NCBI GenBank assembly: GCA_937873155.1
Contig: CALMVZ010000024.1
Location: forward strand, 247,147 to 311,146
Source of the DNA: an uncultured Bacteroidota bacterium
GTDB lineage: Bacteria; Bacteroidota; Bacteroidia; B-17B0; Aurantibacillaceae
Length of the DNA stretch: 64,000 nt
Direction: 5' to 3'
Shown: positions 17,962 to 25,591 of the stretch, piece by piece
Numbering within the stretch: position 1 is the stretch's first letter
Layout of the letters: every line of letters starts with the position of its first letter
Program-made: the position numbers and the translations under genes
Notes under the pieces: model-generated
Database searches by the model: none
Seen by the model: the letters and a program-made list of their open reading frames with translations, nothing else
What the model was told of the DNA's origin: nothing

Positions 17962-18287
17962 AACTCGTCATATTTTTTAGCAGTACCTTTAGCCTTATCT
18001 ACAGGATATTTTTCACCATTAGATCTTATCTTGTCCAATACGATCTGTTTAACGTCTAAATTATGTTTGTTGGCGAGTAACAGAGAGAACGCAAGCACAT
18101 CAGCCAATTCGTTTTTTAGTTTTTCAACATTTACATCTTCTGCTTTCTTCCATAAAAAAAGCTCGTTCAGTTCTCCTGCTTCAATTGAAATTGCAAGCGC
18201 AAGATCTTTAGAGTTATGAAATTGTTCCCAATCTCGCTGATCCCTGAATTTTATCAGGGCTTCGGTCATTTCTTTAATGTCGCTCAT
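17958..18287 (-). CDS. MazG-like nucleotide pyrophosphohydrolase
   Basis: This 109-residue all-alpha NTP-PPase is of the RS21-C6/MazG-like type. The metal-binding motifs are visible: EAGELNELFLWK (about 32-43) and ELADVLAFSLLLA (about 60-72), with a basic KYPVDKAKG near the end. Such enzymes hydrolyse (d)NTPs to NMP and pyrophosphate, often acting on damaged or modified nucleotides. Its ATGA stop/start overlap with the downstream helicase-nuclease-protease gene shows translational coupling. This suggests a joint role in nucleotide depletion or DNA-damage response, possibly anti-phage. The enzyme class is firm and the role is inferred. Confidence 0.9.
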   Translation of the reverse strand: MSDIKEMTEALIKFRDQRDWEQFHNSKDLALAISIEAGELNELFLWKKAEDVNVEKLKNELADVLAFSLLLANKHNLDVKQIVLDKIRSNGEKYPVDKAKGTAKKYDEL

Positions 18288-18430
18288 ATGAATAGTACTG
18301 TTACATAAAATAAAGGATAATTATTGAAAATAGCCATAAGTAATTCTACACGATTTTAGACAGCGCCCGGAAATCCGTATTTGGGTTAGTAAACGCAGGA
18401 TTTATTTTCCAGCAATGCCGAAATTTATAA

Positions 18431-18460
18431 TTTGTATTTATGAAAAAATTAGTATTTTTG
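18431..18460 (+). promoter_or_regulatory. Promoter of tRNA-Glu
   Basis: TTTG (18431-18434), 18 bp, then TATTTTTG (18453-18460) is a near-perfect Bacteroidota housekeeping promoter. It lies 18 bp upstream of the tRNA 5' end. Confidence 0.85.
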
Positions 18461-18478
18461 CACTCCATTTAAGAAAAT

Positions 18479-18550
18479 GGCCCGTTCGTCTAGGGGTTAG
18501 GACGCGTCCCTTTCACGGACGAAACACGGGTTCGATTCCCGTACGGGCTA
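18479..18550 (+). tRNA. tRNA-Glu (anticodon TTC)
   Basis: A 72-nt cloverleaf is present: acceptor GGCCCGT pairs with ACGGGCT (one G-T pair), the D arm has GTC...GAC around AGGGGTTAG, and the anticodon stem CGTCC/GGACG holds loop CTTTCAC (anticodon TTC). The T arm ACGGG-TTCGATT-CCCGT is followed by discriminator A. CCA is not encoded. A 10-bp terminator follows. The 3' half overlaps, antisense, the C-terminal codons of the serine recombinase gene, which marks it as a likely integration site. Confidence 0.97.
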
Positions 18551-20105
18551 CTAAACGGGATATTTCAGAAAAATCATCTGGTATCCCGTTTTTCTTTTCT
18601 TTTAAAGTAGCTGACAGATAGGAAGTTATAGCGATTGGAGAAATCCATCTCGGAGTTAGATATTCATCATTTTCCTTATTGTACCGAATGCCATCAGGAA
18701 AGAGTAGTTTTTGAACATTTTGTTTTTGGGAATAATCGTTAAAATCCCACGTAGTAGAGAGTTTTGAGGACAAATCCACTATAAAACTTATCGCCTTTTC
18801 CGGGTTAGATAATTTTATTGCTGATTTTTCAATACTCTCCTCTATTGCTCTTATTTCTGACTTAAATTTTTCAGACACCTTGTTATAAATATCCCGGTCA
18901 ATTTCTCCGCAGGCAAACCGTTCTTCTGTCTTGTATAGCTTTTCCTTGATCTCTTTTAGCTGTGAGATAAATTCTGCCTGTTTGCTTTTACCTGCTGAAG
19001 TTTCTTTGTTGTAAATGTATTCTAAGACTTTTTTATAGGTTTTGTTATAAGTAGAATCCGCAGACTTATTATCAAGCAACTGGACAAAATTATTGTGCAT
19101 GATTTTAACGCTCCTATTGCAATGGCATTTTCTATCGTTGCATTTATAATAATAAATGCCTTTCTTTTTCACAAGATACCCTGTAAAGGGCGATCCACAT
19201 TTTTCACATTTGACGAATAGTTTTAGTGGAAGATGCTCATTTTCTTTTTTCTGCTTATAACCTCCCCGTTTATTCAATTGGAATACTTTCAGGAACGTTT
19301 CTTTAGAAACGAGTGCCGGATGTTTTCCATCCACTATCTCTCCGTTCAGCATATTATGAGAGATTAATCCGCAATAAAAAGGGTTTCTGAATATTTCACT
19401 GATCCTTTGAAAGGGCAGAATTAATCCCAATGCTTTCAGCTTTTCAACAATCTGTGGATTAGAATGTCCTTCCAGCCTCCACTGAAAAGCCTTTTGAAGA
19501 ATTTTACCGTTTTCATTGATGATTATTTTTTGTTCTTTTCTACCATAGGTACGGTCATAAGAATACCCGGTAGGAGCAGCACCCAACCATTCCCCTCTTT
19601 TGAGTTTCTCTCTCATTCCATCCACACACTTCTGCATTCTTAAATCATTGTCGTATTTACTGAAAATAAATTGTATGTTTTGCTGCAATACGCCAGCATG
19701 TGTGGAAACATCAATGGGCTGTGTTACAGAAACAATGGTAACTCCTTCCTTTTTGAGTTGTGAAGAAATATAAATGGCATTCTCTCCTGAACGGCTGAAA
19801 CGGTCAAGGCTATATACCAGGATGAGTGAAATTTTTTCTTTAGAATTTTTCAGAAATTTTATCATCCTATTGAACTCATTCCGTTCATCAGTCTTAGCAC
19901 TTTCATAAGTTCCTCCGAAAAATCCTAATACATTCAAATTGTTTTTTGTTGCATATTCAATACAATATTTTTTTTGAGTTTCAAGGCTCTGATTGGTATC
20001 GGCCTGCTCTTTGGAAGATACACGGGTATAGATTACCGCATTATTATTGCTTTTGGAATCTTGTGTGATTTTCCCTTTGGCGAATTGTTGAAATGAGTTT
20101 TTCAT
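18513..20105 (-). CDS. Large serine recombinase (integrase), copy 1
   Basis: In this 530-residue protein the resolvase-type catalytic domain (about 22-170) has the YTRVSSKEQ nucleophile motif and YSLDRFSRSGENAI. The Recombinase domain follows (about 190-300: LGAAPTGYSYDR, RISEIFRNPFYCGLI). A zinc ribbon (VKCEKCGSPFTGY, CNDRKCHCN, about 313-345) and a coiled-coil tail (about 380-460) complete it. The last dozen or so residues, ending GIEPVFRP, are encoded inside the tRNA-Glu gene on the opposite strand, and those before them in its terminator. The native C-terminus may therefore differ, or it was created by insertion. A paralogue lies at 21959-23443. It is probably the element's integrase. Confidence 0.92.
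   Translation of the reverse strand: MKNSFQQFAKGKITQDSKSNNNAVIYTRVSSKEQADTNQSLETQKKYCIEYATKNNLNVLGFFGGTYESAKTDERNEFNRMIKFLKNSKEKISLILVYSLDRFSRSGENAIYISSQLKKEGVTIVSVTQPIDVSTHAGVLQQNIQFIFSKYDNDLRMQKCVDGMREKLKRGEWLGAAPTGYSYDRTYGRKEQKIIINENGKILQKAFQWRLEGHSNPQIVEKLKALGLILPFQRISEIFRNPFYCGLISHNMLNGEIVDGKHPALVSKETFLKVFQLNKRGGYKQKKENEHLPLKLFVKCEKCGSPFTGYLVKKKGIYYYKCNDRKCHCNRSVKIMHNNFVQLLDNKSADSTYNKTYKKVLEYIYNKETSAGKSKQAEFISQLKEIKEKLYKTEERFACGEIDRDIYNKVSEKFKSEIRAIEESIEKSAIKLSNPEKAISFIVDLSSKLSTTWDFNDYSQKQNVQKLLFPDGIRYNKENDEYLTPRWISPIAITSYLSATLKEKKNGIPDDFSEISRLVARTGIEPVFRP
18553..18592 (+). terminator. Terminator of tRNA-Glu
   Basis: AAACGGGATA and TATCCCGTTT form a perfect 10-bp stem separated by about 20 nt and followed by TTTCTTTTC. 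It starts 2 bp after the tRNA 3' end and lies within the antisense recombinase frame. Confidence 0.8.
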
Positions 20106-20124
20106 GGCATTGTATATTTAAAAT

Positions 20125-21081
20125 TTATTCGGATTCTGATACTATCGAATACCTTTCTTCCAAAAGTGCTTTATATTTTTTCTGGTATTCCTTTGATAAA
20201 AATGAATCGTTAGTCCATTGTATTGCGATTGATTTGTTTTTAATCATGCGCTTAAATACACTTTCAATTTGCTTGTCATTTAACTCCAGGCCTTTGCCCA
20301 ACCGCTCAAAATGTTCCCATTTCAATTTTTTCTTTTTCCCTTCAATGGTTAATGCCATTTCCTCTTTATCTTCTGGATTAACAATAGCTACATTCAACAG
20401 GTCATAGGCAGGAGACAAAGACCATTCAGTGCCGTTGTTAATCATGGAAAAGTTTTTCAGGTGCATATCATTATTTCCGGTAAGAAAACTAAAAATACTT
20501 AATTCAAAAAAGTATAGTTTATCCAGTAGGGTATTGCTTGAATATTCATTCAGTGCCTTCCCTACTTTTTCCATTGAGCTTTTGTATTTATCAAATGCTT
20601 CCAATATCTGAAACATATCAAGCATGTGTATCTTTTCTCCACGTGCTGTGCGGTCAATACGTTTGGTGATATAGGATAATTCACCTGATTGCAATCGTAT
20701 TAAACTTGACTGTACCGTGCGTATTCCAAATGCTTCTGCAATTCGCATTGTTACATGTTCATTTTGCGGCATTTCAGGGTAATGTTCTGAGGGTGGTTTG
20801 AAAATGTAGTTTCCTCCTAATGCTCCCACAACAGTCAAACGTCCTCTGCTTCCCTCTGCCATGACATCATTAATCAGCGATAAAGACAGTTTAGGTTGTA
20901 CGCCTGGTACTGTCACACTTCTTTCTACCACATTTTTAGCTAACTCTGCCATCTGGCTTAATGAATATGACAACAGAGGCGCTTGTTTTGCTCCGAAAAA
21001 TTCCAGGCTACAATGTTCATGGAAATCACCCTCAACGGATTTTTCCAATGCTTTATAACAGTACAAACATTTCTTATTCAT
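20125..21081 (-). CDS. hipT: HipT-like toxin kinase (HipA C-terminal kinase core)
   Basis: I chose the ATG at 21081 (318 residues); it overlaps the hipS stop by 8 bp, and a start at 21105 would add eight residues. A Cys-rich N-terminus (CLYCYKALE...HEHC) leads into a HipA-type kinase: a Ser-rich activation segment VPGVQPKLSLSL, ATP-binding YIFKPPSEHYPEMPQNE, catalytic GNNDMHLKNFS and the metal-binding AYDLLNV. Family members phosphorylate aminoacyl-tRNA synthetases and stop growth. The N-subdomain is a separate gene (hipS), as in the tripartite hipBST systems. Confidence 0.9.
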   Translation of the reverse strand: MNKKCLYCYKALEKSVEGDFHEHCSLEFFGAKQAPLLSYSLSQMAELAKNVVERSVTVPGVQPKLSLSLINDVMAEGSRGRLTVVGALGGNYIFKPPSEHYPEMPQNEHVTMRIAEAFGIRTVQSSLIRLQSGELSYITKRIDRTARGEKIHMLDMFQILEAFDKYKSSMEKVGKALNEYSSNTLLDKLYFFELSIFSFLTGNNDMHLKNFSMINNGTEWSLSPAYDLLNVAIVNPEDKEEMALTIEGKKKKLKWEHFERLGKGLELNDKQIESVFKRMIKNKSIAIQWTNDSFLSKEYQKKYKALLEERYSIVSESE

Positions 21082-21406
21082 CTTCTTCAGGTATTGGTTT
21101 AACACTTACCGCTCCAATACAATTCTGGCAACAGGCTAAAAGTAAACCCATCCGGTCATTCTGATTTATTTTCCAGTTCTTTGACGCAATATCCAGTAAC
21201 CACCCTTCCGGTATAAGTCCTTCAAAGAAGGGGAACAACCGTTTATCTATGTAAGTTGTTTCGGTTACCGGCATAGTAAATGTGATAAATTGATCCGGAT
21301 GCTTTGTAACGTATTCTTTATCATACTGAAAAGTATATTCGCCTTCATTGGTTTCTGTGAGAATACCGGCCAGCAAATCCTTATAATATATTTCTGCACT
21401 TCTCAT
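21074..21406 (-). CDS. hipS: HipS-like antitoxin (HipA N-subdomain-1 protein)
   Basis: This 110-residue protein matches the small N-terminal domain of HipA as a free-standing gene: YYKDLLAGILTETNEGEYTFQYD, FITFTMPVTETTYIDKRLFPFFEGLIPEG, KNWKINQNDRMGLLLACCQNCIGAV. In described HipBST systems this subunit, not HipB, neutralises the toxin. Overlaps of 4 bp with hipB (upstream) and about 8 bp with hipT (downstream) show a tightly coupled operon. Confidence 0.88.
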   Translation of the reverse strand: MRSAEIYYKDLLAGILTETNEGEYTFQYDKEYVTKHPDQFITFTMPVTETTYIDKRLFPFFEGLIPEGWLLDIASKNWKINQNDRMGLLLACCQNCIGAVSVKPIPEEDE

Positions 21407-21633
21407 GATTCAGAATTTTCTTTTTTGCGTAATAGCTCTTTACTGTTTACCGGAGCTAATACATGTCCGAACATTTTCAGCACCTGGTTCACCTTTCCAA
21501 GGTTTAAATTGCCTTTGCCTTGCTCGATCTTTCGGATAACTGTAAGTGCCACACCAGCCCGTTCAGCAAACTCTTTCTGATCCAGTTTAGCCTCTTTTCT
21601 TTTCTCTTTAACAAATTTTGCTAATGATTTCAT
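21403..21633 (-). CDS. hipB: HipB-like HTH regulator
   Basis: This 76-residue Xre-type helix-turn-helix protein has KEFAERAGVALTVIRKIEQGKGNLNLGKVNQVLKMFG, typical of HipB. It should bind the perfect palindrome found 8 bp upstream of its start codon and repress the hipBST operon. It is the first gene of the operon and overlaps hipS by 4 bp. Confidence 0.9.
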   Translation of the reverse strand: MKSLAKFVKEKRKEAKLDQKEFAERAGVALTVIRKIEQGKGNLNLGKVNQVLKMFGHVLAPVNSKELLRKKENSES

Positions 21634-21640
21634 TGTATGC

Positions 21641-21658
21641 TTTTACATTCATGTAAAA
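21641..21658. promoter_or_regulatory. Palindromic operator upstream of hipB
   Basis: TTTTACATTCATGTAAAA has perfect 8-bp arms around TC and sits 8 bp before the hipB ATG. Its place and symmetry fit an autorepressor site for HipB. It overlaps the expected ribosome-binding region, so binding could also affect translation initiation. Confidence 0.7.
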
Positions 21659-21710
21659 CAAATGTACAAATATTATATGTATTTAAGTATAATTAATATT
21701 AAAATATTTA

Positions 21711-21732
21711 TTTATACGCAAAAACGTATAAA
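21711..21732. promoter_or_regulatory. Second inverted repeat upstream of hipB
   Basis: TTTATACG and CGTATAAA form 8-bp perfect arms around CAAAAA, about 80 bp upstream of hipB in an AT-rich promoter region. It may be a second operator or a DNA structure. The rest of the 325-bp gap up to the second recombinase (21634-21958) holds no gene. Confidence 0.45.
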
Positions 21733-21958
21733 AATAATTAATAAATTGAAAATAGGGGTGTTTTTAGTTTGCCAGGAAGGCATGAAAAACAGACATAAAG
21801 AGGGCATTCTATCGGCTTTATCGCCTGTTTTTTGAGAATTTGTACTGGTGATTTCGATATAATGTGATTTTTATTTGCAGTTACTAATTTATCTGCAAAT
21901 AAATAAATTTATTCTTGCAGGTTAAATTTTCGCTAAAACGGACTATTGAGAGGTTCAA

Positions 21959-23443
21959 TTATTCATGCTTAATGAGGTTATTTATCTCTAATAGATCAAA
22001 TGAATTACTTTCCTTGCTATACAATAATCCTTCCGGGAACAGAAGGTATTGCAAGCGCTGTTTTTGTTCGTAGTTCCCTGCATCCCATAATTCCAATAAA
22101 TTCTCACAGGCTTTTTCAGTGAACCCAACAAGTCCGGTGAAATTATCTCCTCCATTTACGGAATTGATATTTTTTTCAACGCTGACTTTTTCTTCTTCAA
22201 ATTTCCGTAAGAATTGTTCGTACAATGCTTTATCCAGTTCACCAACAGCGAAGCGCTCTTTTAGTTTTTCTATTCTCTGTTCTATCTCGCAAAACCTTTT
22301 TCGGAGCACGGCATATTCGCTGGTATCTGTTTTACAGAAATGTTCGAATACATATTTCAGTTGTACTTTCAACGGTTCAATTAGTTTTTCATCTATTTTG
22401 AAACCGGAAAGTAATTCTCTAAATCTTTCGTGCAGTTTATCCTTACTGGTGTTTGATTTACAATGGGGATTATTGCATTTGTAATAATGTTTACGCTTGT
22501 TCTTTACAAAGTAGCCAGTAAAAGGTACTCCACATTGTTTGCATTTGACAAAACGCTTTAATGGCAGATCATCATTCACCACCTGGTGCTTATAATCATG
22601 CGGAACCTTGTTTACAATCTGGTTGGCTTTCAAAAATAATTCCTGCGACACCAAGGATTCATGCGATCCTATAACAGGCTCTTTTAAGAGGCCATGAGTG
22701 ATTATACCGCAGTAAAATGGATTCCGGAATACTTCAGTGAGCCGTTGCTTACTTACACTCAACCCAAGCGCTTTTAAACGTTTGGTTATTTCTGTATTGG
22801 TCAGGCGTTCATGTACTTTCCACAGAAATGATTTTTGCAATAGTTTACCCTGTTCGCTGATAACAACAACTGGTTTGTTGTTTGCATCGTGTATGTGGCA
22901 ATATCCCAGGGGAGCCTTGCCAACCCAATAACCTCTGCTTAAGCGTTCCTTCATCCCGGTGATACACTTTGTTCTTCTTTGTTCATTGTCGTACTGGCTG
23001 AACACGAGCTGGATGTTTTGATAAAATGAACCCATTGATGTTTTTGGGTCCGTAGGTTGTGTTACCGAACGAACCAAAATACCCTTCTTGCTCAATTCTG
23101 CAATGATACCAATCGCACCGGCTCCTGATCGGGAGAAGCGGTCTATGCTGTAAACCACGATATGAGAAACGTTGTTCTTTCTGACGAAGGCCAGCATATT
23201 TTTAAACTCCCTGCGCTCATCTGTCTGTGCGCTCTCATAGGTTCCTCCGAAATATCCCCGGATTATTAATTGCTGTTTCTCCGCAAACTGCTGGCAATAT
23301 TTTTTCTGGGTATCTAAACTCAGGTTGTTCTCTGCCTGCTCTTTGGTGGAGACACGGGTATAAATAACCGCATGGTTATTGCTCTCTTTGCTCTGTGCAT
23401 CGCCTTTCTTAACAAAGGGGCGAAAGTTTTTTAACGTCTCCAT
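21959..23443 (-). CDS. Large serine recombinase, copy 2
   Basis: This 494-residue protein has the same architecture as the copy at 18513: catalytic YTRVSTKEQAENNLSLDTQKKYC, YSIDRFSRSGAGAIGI, a Recombinase domain with LTEVFRNPFYCGIITHG, a zinc ribbon VKCKQCGVPFTGYF/CNNPHCKSN (about 305-335) and a coiled coil. The two proteins share many segments but are diverged throughout, so they are not a recent duplication. Its start lies 35 bp inside the upstream 85-residue gene. A specific role (integration, excision or inversion) cannot be assigned. Confidence 0.92.
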   Translation of the reverse strand: METLKNFRPFVKKGDAQSKESNNHAVIYTRVSTKEQAENNLSLDTQKKYCQQFAEKQQLIIRGYFGGTYESAQTDERREFKNMLAFVRKNNVSHIVVYSIDRFSRSGAGAIGIIAELSKKGILVRSVTQPTDPKTSMGSFYQNIQLVFSQYDNEQRRTKCITGMKERLSRGYWVGKAPLGYCHIHDANNKPVVVISEQGKLLQKSFLWKVHERLTNTEITKRLKALGLSVSKQRLTEVFRNPFYCGIITHGLLKEPVIGSHESLVSQELFLKANQIVNKVPHDYKHQVVNDDLPLKRFVKCKQCGVPFTGYFVKNKRKHYYKCNNPHCKSNTSKDKLHERFRELLSGFKIDEKLIEPLKVQLKYVFEHFCKTDTSEYAVLRKRFCEIEQRIEKLKERFAVGELDKALYEQFLRKFEEEKVSVEKNINSVNGGDNFTGLVGFTEKACENLLELWDAGNYEQKQRLQYLLFPEGLLYSKESNSFDLLEINNLIKHE

Positions 23444-23666
23444 TGTCTGACACTTTCTTCCCGTCAGGGAATGTTTGTTGATAGTGTCGGAATAGAATGA
23501 TTGAGAACGTTTTTAAACTTTCTGACAGCATTTGAGCCTTTGCATCACTTAATCCGTTTAATCCACTGAACTGCCTTAGCTCAGCGGTTGTAATAGTTTT
23601 TATTCCAGCATTATCTGCTGTACAATTTCTTGAATCATCTGATATTTCAGCAATTGATTTATTCAT
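23409..23666 (-). CDS. Small protein upstream of recombinase 2, unknown
   Basis: No family is recognised for this 85-residue soluble protein. It is Ser/Thr-rich at first, with a helical middle TTAELRQFSGLNGLSDAKAQMLSESLKTFSIILFRHYQQTF. It overlaps the recombinase start by 35 bp and so looks translationally coupled. It may be a directionality factor or regulator, but there is no direct evidence. Confidence 0.6.
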   Translation of the reverse strand: MNKSIAEISDDSRNCTADNAGIKTITTAELRQFSGLNGLSDAKAQMLSESLKTFSIILFRHYQQTFPDGKKVSDNGDVKKLSPLC

Positions 23667-23705
23667 TGTACTTTTTGATTAATAACCAGGCTATGCCTGT
23701 GCCTG

Positions 23706-23939
23706 TCATTCCTGGATACTTTTTCTGAGGTCTTTAAACCCTCGAATAGCTCCTGCAAAAGCAGAGAAAATAAATTGGGAAGCCCATACAACAGCTACTG
23801 CTCCAGCGATGTAAAGAACGCCTTTCACATAGGGATTTAACTCTTGTGAATAAGCCTCTGGACTATCGAGTTGTAGTGCTTCTTGCAGTTCTTCTTTTCG
23901 TGTTTTCTCTTTCATGACGTGCTGAAAATTCTGCACCAA
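23706..23939 (-). CDS. Small membrane protein, unknown
   Basis: This is a 77-residue form, or 69 residues if Met9 (about 23915) is the start. A charged helical N-terminus (EKTRKEELQEALQL) is followed by a membrane span (about 40-62, VLYIAGAVAVVWASQFIF) and a basic tail. No family is recognised. It lies 40 bp upstream of the 85-residue gene, probably in the same operon as recombinase 2. Confidence 0.6.
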   Translation of the reverse strand: MVQNFQHVMKEKTRKEELQEALQLDSPEAYSQELNPYVKGVLYIAGAVAVVWASQFIFSAFAGAIRGFKDLRKSIQE

Positions 23940-24324
23940 AGGTATATCAAACTTCTACCAAAAGTCAAGAGCTAATTTGGTGGCTTCCTACAAAGAAAAT
24001 ACGAAAGCATTGAAAATAAAGGGGTTCAACCGAAAAAACTGCCACAACTTTTACAAAACATTTTTTAATTTTTACAAATTCTTTAATAGTAAAAGTTTCA
24101 TACAGGCTCATGGATTCTAATTCAGTCGGGATGAAATAGAACACGTACTAATTTTTTATTTATTCGGATTTTCACAGAATATTTTTCCAAGAGGTAAAAA
24201 TGTCAAAACAATTTTCCCTGACTTTTTGCGGGCTGTCTTTTTCCTTGAAAAATTAACCGGATAAAATAAATTTCAATTTTGGCTTTCCAAATTTTTTTTT
24301 GTTCATTAAAAATAAATTTTGCAA
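23940..24324. other. Non-coding AT-rich spacer
   Basis: I see no gene, tRNA or repeat here. It is AT-rich sequence leading into the palindromic array at 24325. Confidence 0.4.
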
Positions 24325-25233
24325 AGCTTCTTAAGGATCATTTTTACACGTAGGTCTGATTAGGACAATTTGTACAAAATGTTTACTTAAGGAGCTTTTT
24401 TCTACACTGTCCTTATAGGGCCTTTTCCACAACAACTCCTTAAGGAGCCTTTCTGCACGAACTCCTATAAGGGATTTTGTTTTTCACTTCCTATAGGACT
24501 TAAAATTTCAAGGGTCTTATAGGAGCTTTTATTTTCGATGTCCTTAAGGGCTCAAATTTAAAGGCCTATAGGGCATCGTTTATTTTAGTCCTTAAGAGCA
24601 TTTATTTTCTCAGCTCCTATAAGGCCTGAATTTTCTGTGGCTGTTAAGGGCTGAATTTATTTCGGCTCTTAAAGAGAAAAGTTTTCAAATTCCTTAAAGG
24701 ATTTTTTTTTGCAGGCCCTATAAGACAAAAATTTGAAGGCTGTTATACGACATTTTTTTCACGGGCACTATACAGCAAAAGTTTTCAAACTCCTTAAGGA
24801 GAAAAATACAAAAGCCTTATAAGAACTTTCTACACCGCTCTTAAGGACTTTTGTACGCAGGGCCTAAGGAAATTTGTATGAAAGCCTTAAGGATTTTTCT
24901 ACGCGAGTCTTTAGGACTTTTGTACGAAAGCCTTATAGGGAATTTATACACGAGCCCTAAAGAGTTTTCTATGAAAGCCCTATAAGAGATTTCTGTGACG
25001 CTCTTAACGGCTTTTGTATGCAAGTCCTTAAGAGTTTTCTCTGCAAGCCTTAAGGACTTTTCTACGGAGGCCCTAAGGAAATTTGTACGAAAGCCTTATA
25101 GGGAATTTGTACGCCGGCCCTAAAGAGTTTTCTTTGAAAGCCTTAAAGACTTTTCTACACAAGCCCTTAGGAATTTTGCACGAAAGTCTTATAAGACATT
25201 TGTACGTAGGCCTTAAAGAGTTTTATTTTTCAG
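24325..25233. repeat. Array of about 37 degenerate ~24.6-bp units with palindromic cores
   Basis: About 37 units average 24-25 bp; the right half is tighter, 23-24 bp. Each unit has a palindromic 8-12 bp core (CYTTAARG or CYTATARG type) and an AT-rich tail often ending TTTGTACGAAA. Cores vary but keep dyad symmetry: CTCCTTAAGGAG (24436 and 24790), CTCTTAAAGAG (24666), GTCTTATAAGAC (25186). The period alternates between 23 and 24+, so it is not coding. The layout resembles plasmid iterons or a partition site. It lies between the recombinases and the primase-helicase gene. No such family is known to me. Confidence 0.85.
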
Positions 25234-25300
25234 ACCGTAGGGATTTAGTAAAAAAAATTGCCAGTCTGTTTGCAATAAATTGCACAAAAAACATTCCCTT

Positions 25301-25363
25301 TTTACTCGAGTAAATGCCTATAAATTACTCGAGTTATTACAAACTCTTTTACTCAAGTAAATT
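25301..25363. promoter_or_regulatory. Three TTACTCGAGTAA-type palindromes
   Basis: TTTACTCGAGTAAA (25301-25314), AATTACTCGAGTTATT (about 25324-25339) and TTTTACTCAAGTAAA (about 25348-25362) lie 23-24 bp apart (centre to centre). The same 12-bp core returns at 63518 and 63794. They look like binding sites for an element-encoded regulator or replication protein. Confidence 0.65.
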
Positions 25364-25418
25364 GATTTTTATTTTTTTGCAAAACGAAGGATTTCTCTTC
25401 ATAATTTTTTTGAAATAC

Positions 25419-25580
25419 CAGTAAAGTAAGCTACTAAGCTTACTACGTTACTAACAAAAAAATTGGAGGGTACTTTTTAAGTAATGAAGTAAGGTACTTA
25501 GTAAGGTTGAAAATAAATCATTACTAAGTTAAGTATACAGTAAAATCAATGCTTTCAGAAGAAATTAGTAACGAAGTAAT
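25419..25580. repeat. AGTAA/TTACT repeat cluster beside the primase gene
   Basis: About a dozen copies of AGTAA or TTACT fall in 160 bp in both orientations, among them GTACTTAGTAAGG, CATTACTAAGTTAAG and TTAGTAACGAAGTAATG. A perfect 7-bp inverted repeat, AGTAAGC/GCTTACT around TACTAA, lies at 25425-25444. It directly follows the 3' end of the primase-helicase gene. An origin-like or operator role is inferred. Confidence 0.55.
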
Positions 25581-25591
25581 GTGTTTTGGAA

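Noticed and set aside
24325..25233. CRISPR array
   Set aside because: Units are continuous, degenerate and of about 24 bp with palindromic cores; there are no constant repeats separated by unique spacers and no cas genes nearby.
24841..25313. Short open frames within the palindromic array
   Set aside because: They are by-products of the repeated units; the unit length varies between 23 and 25+, so the frame is not kept. Not called as genes.
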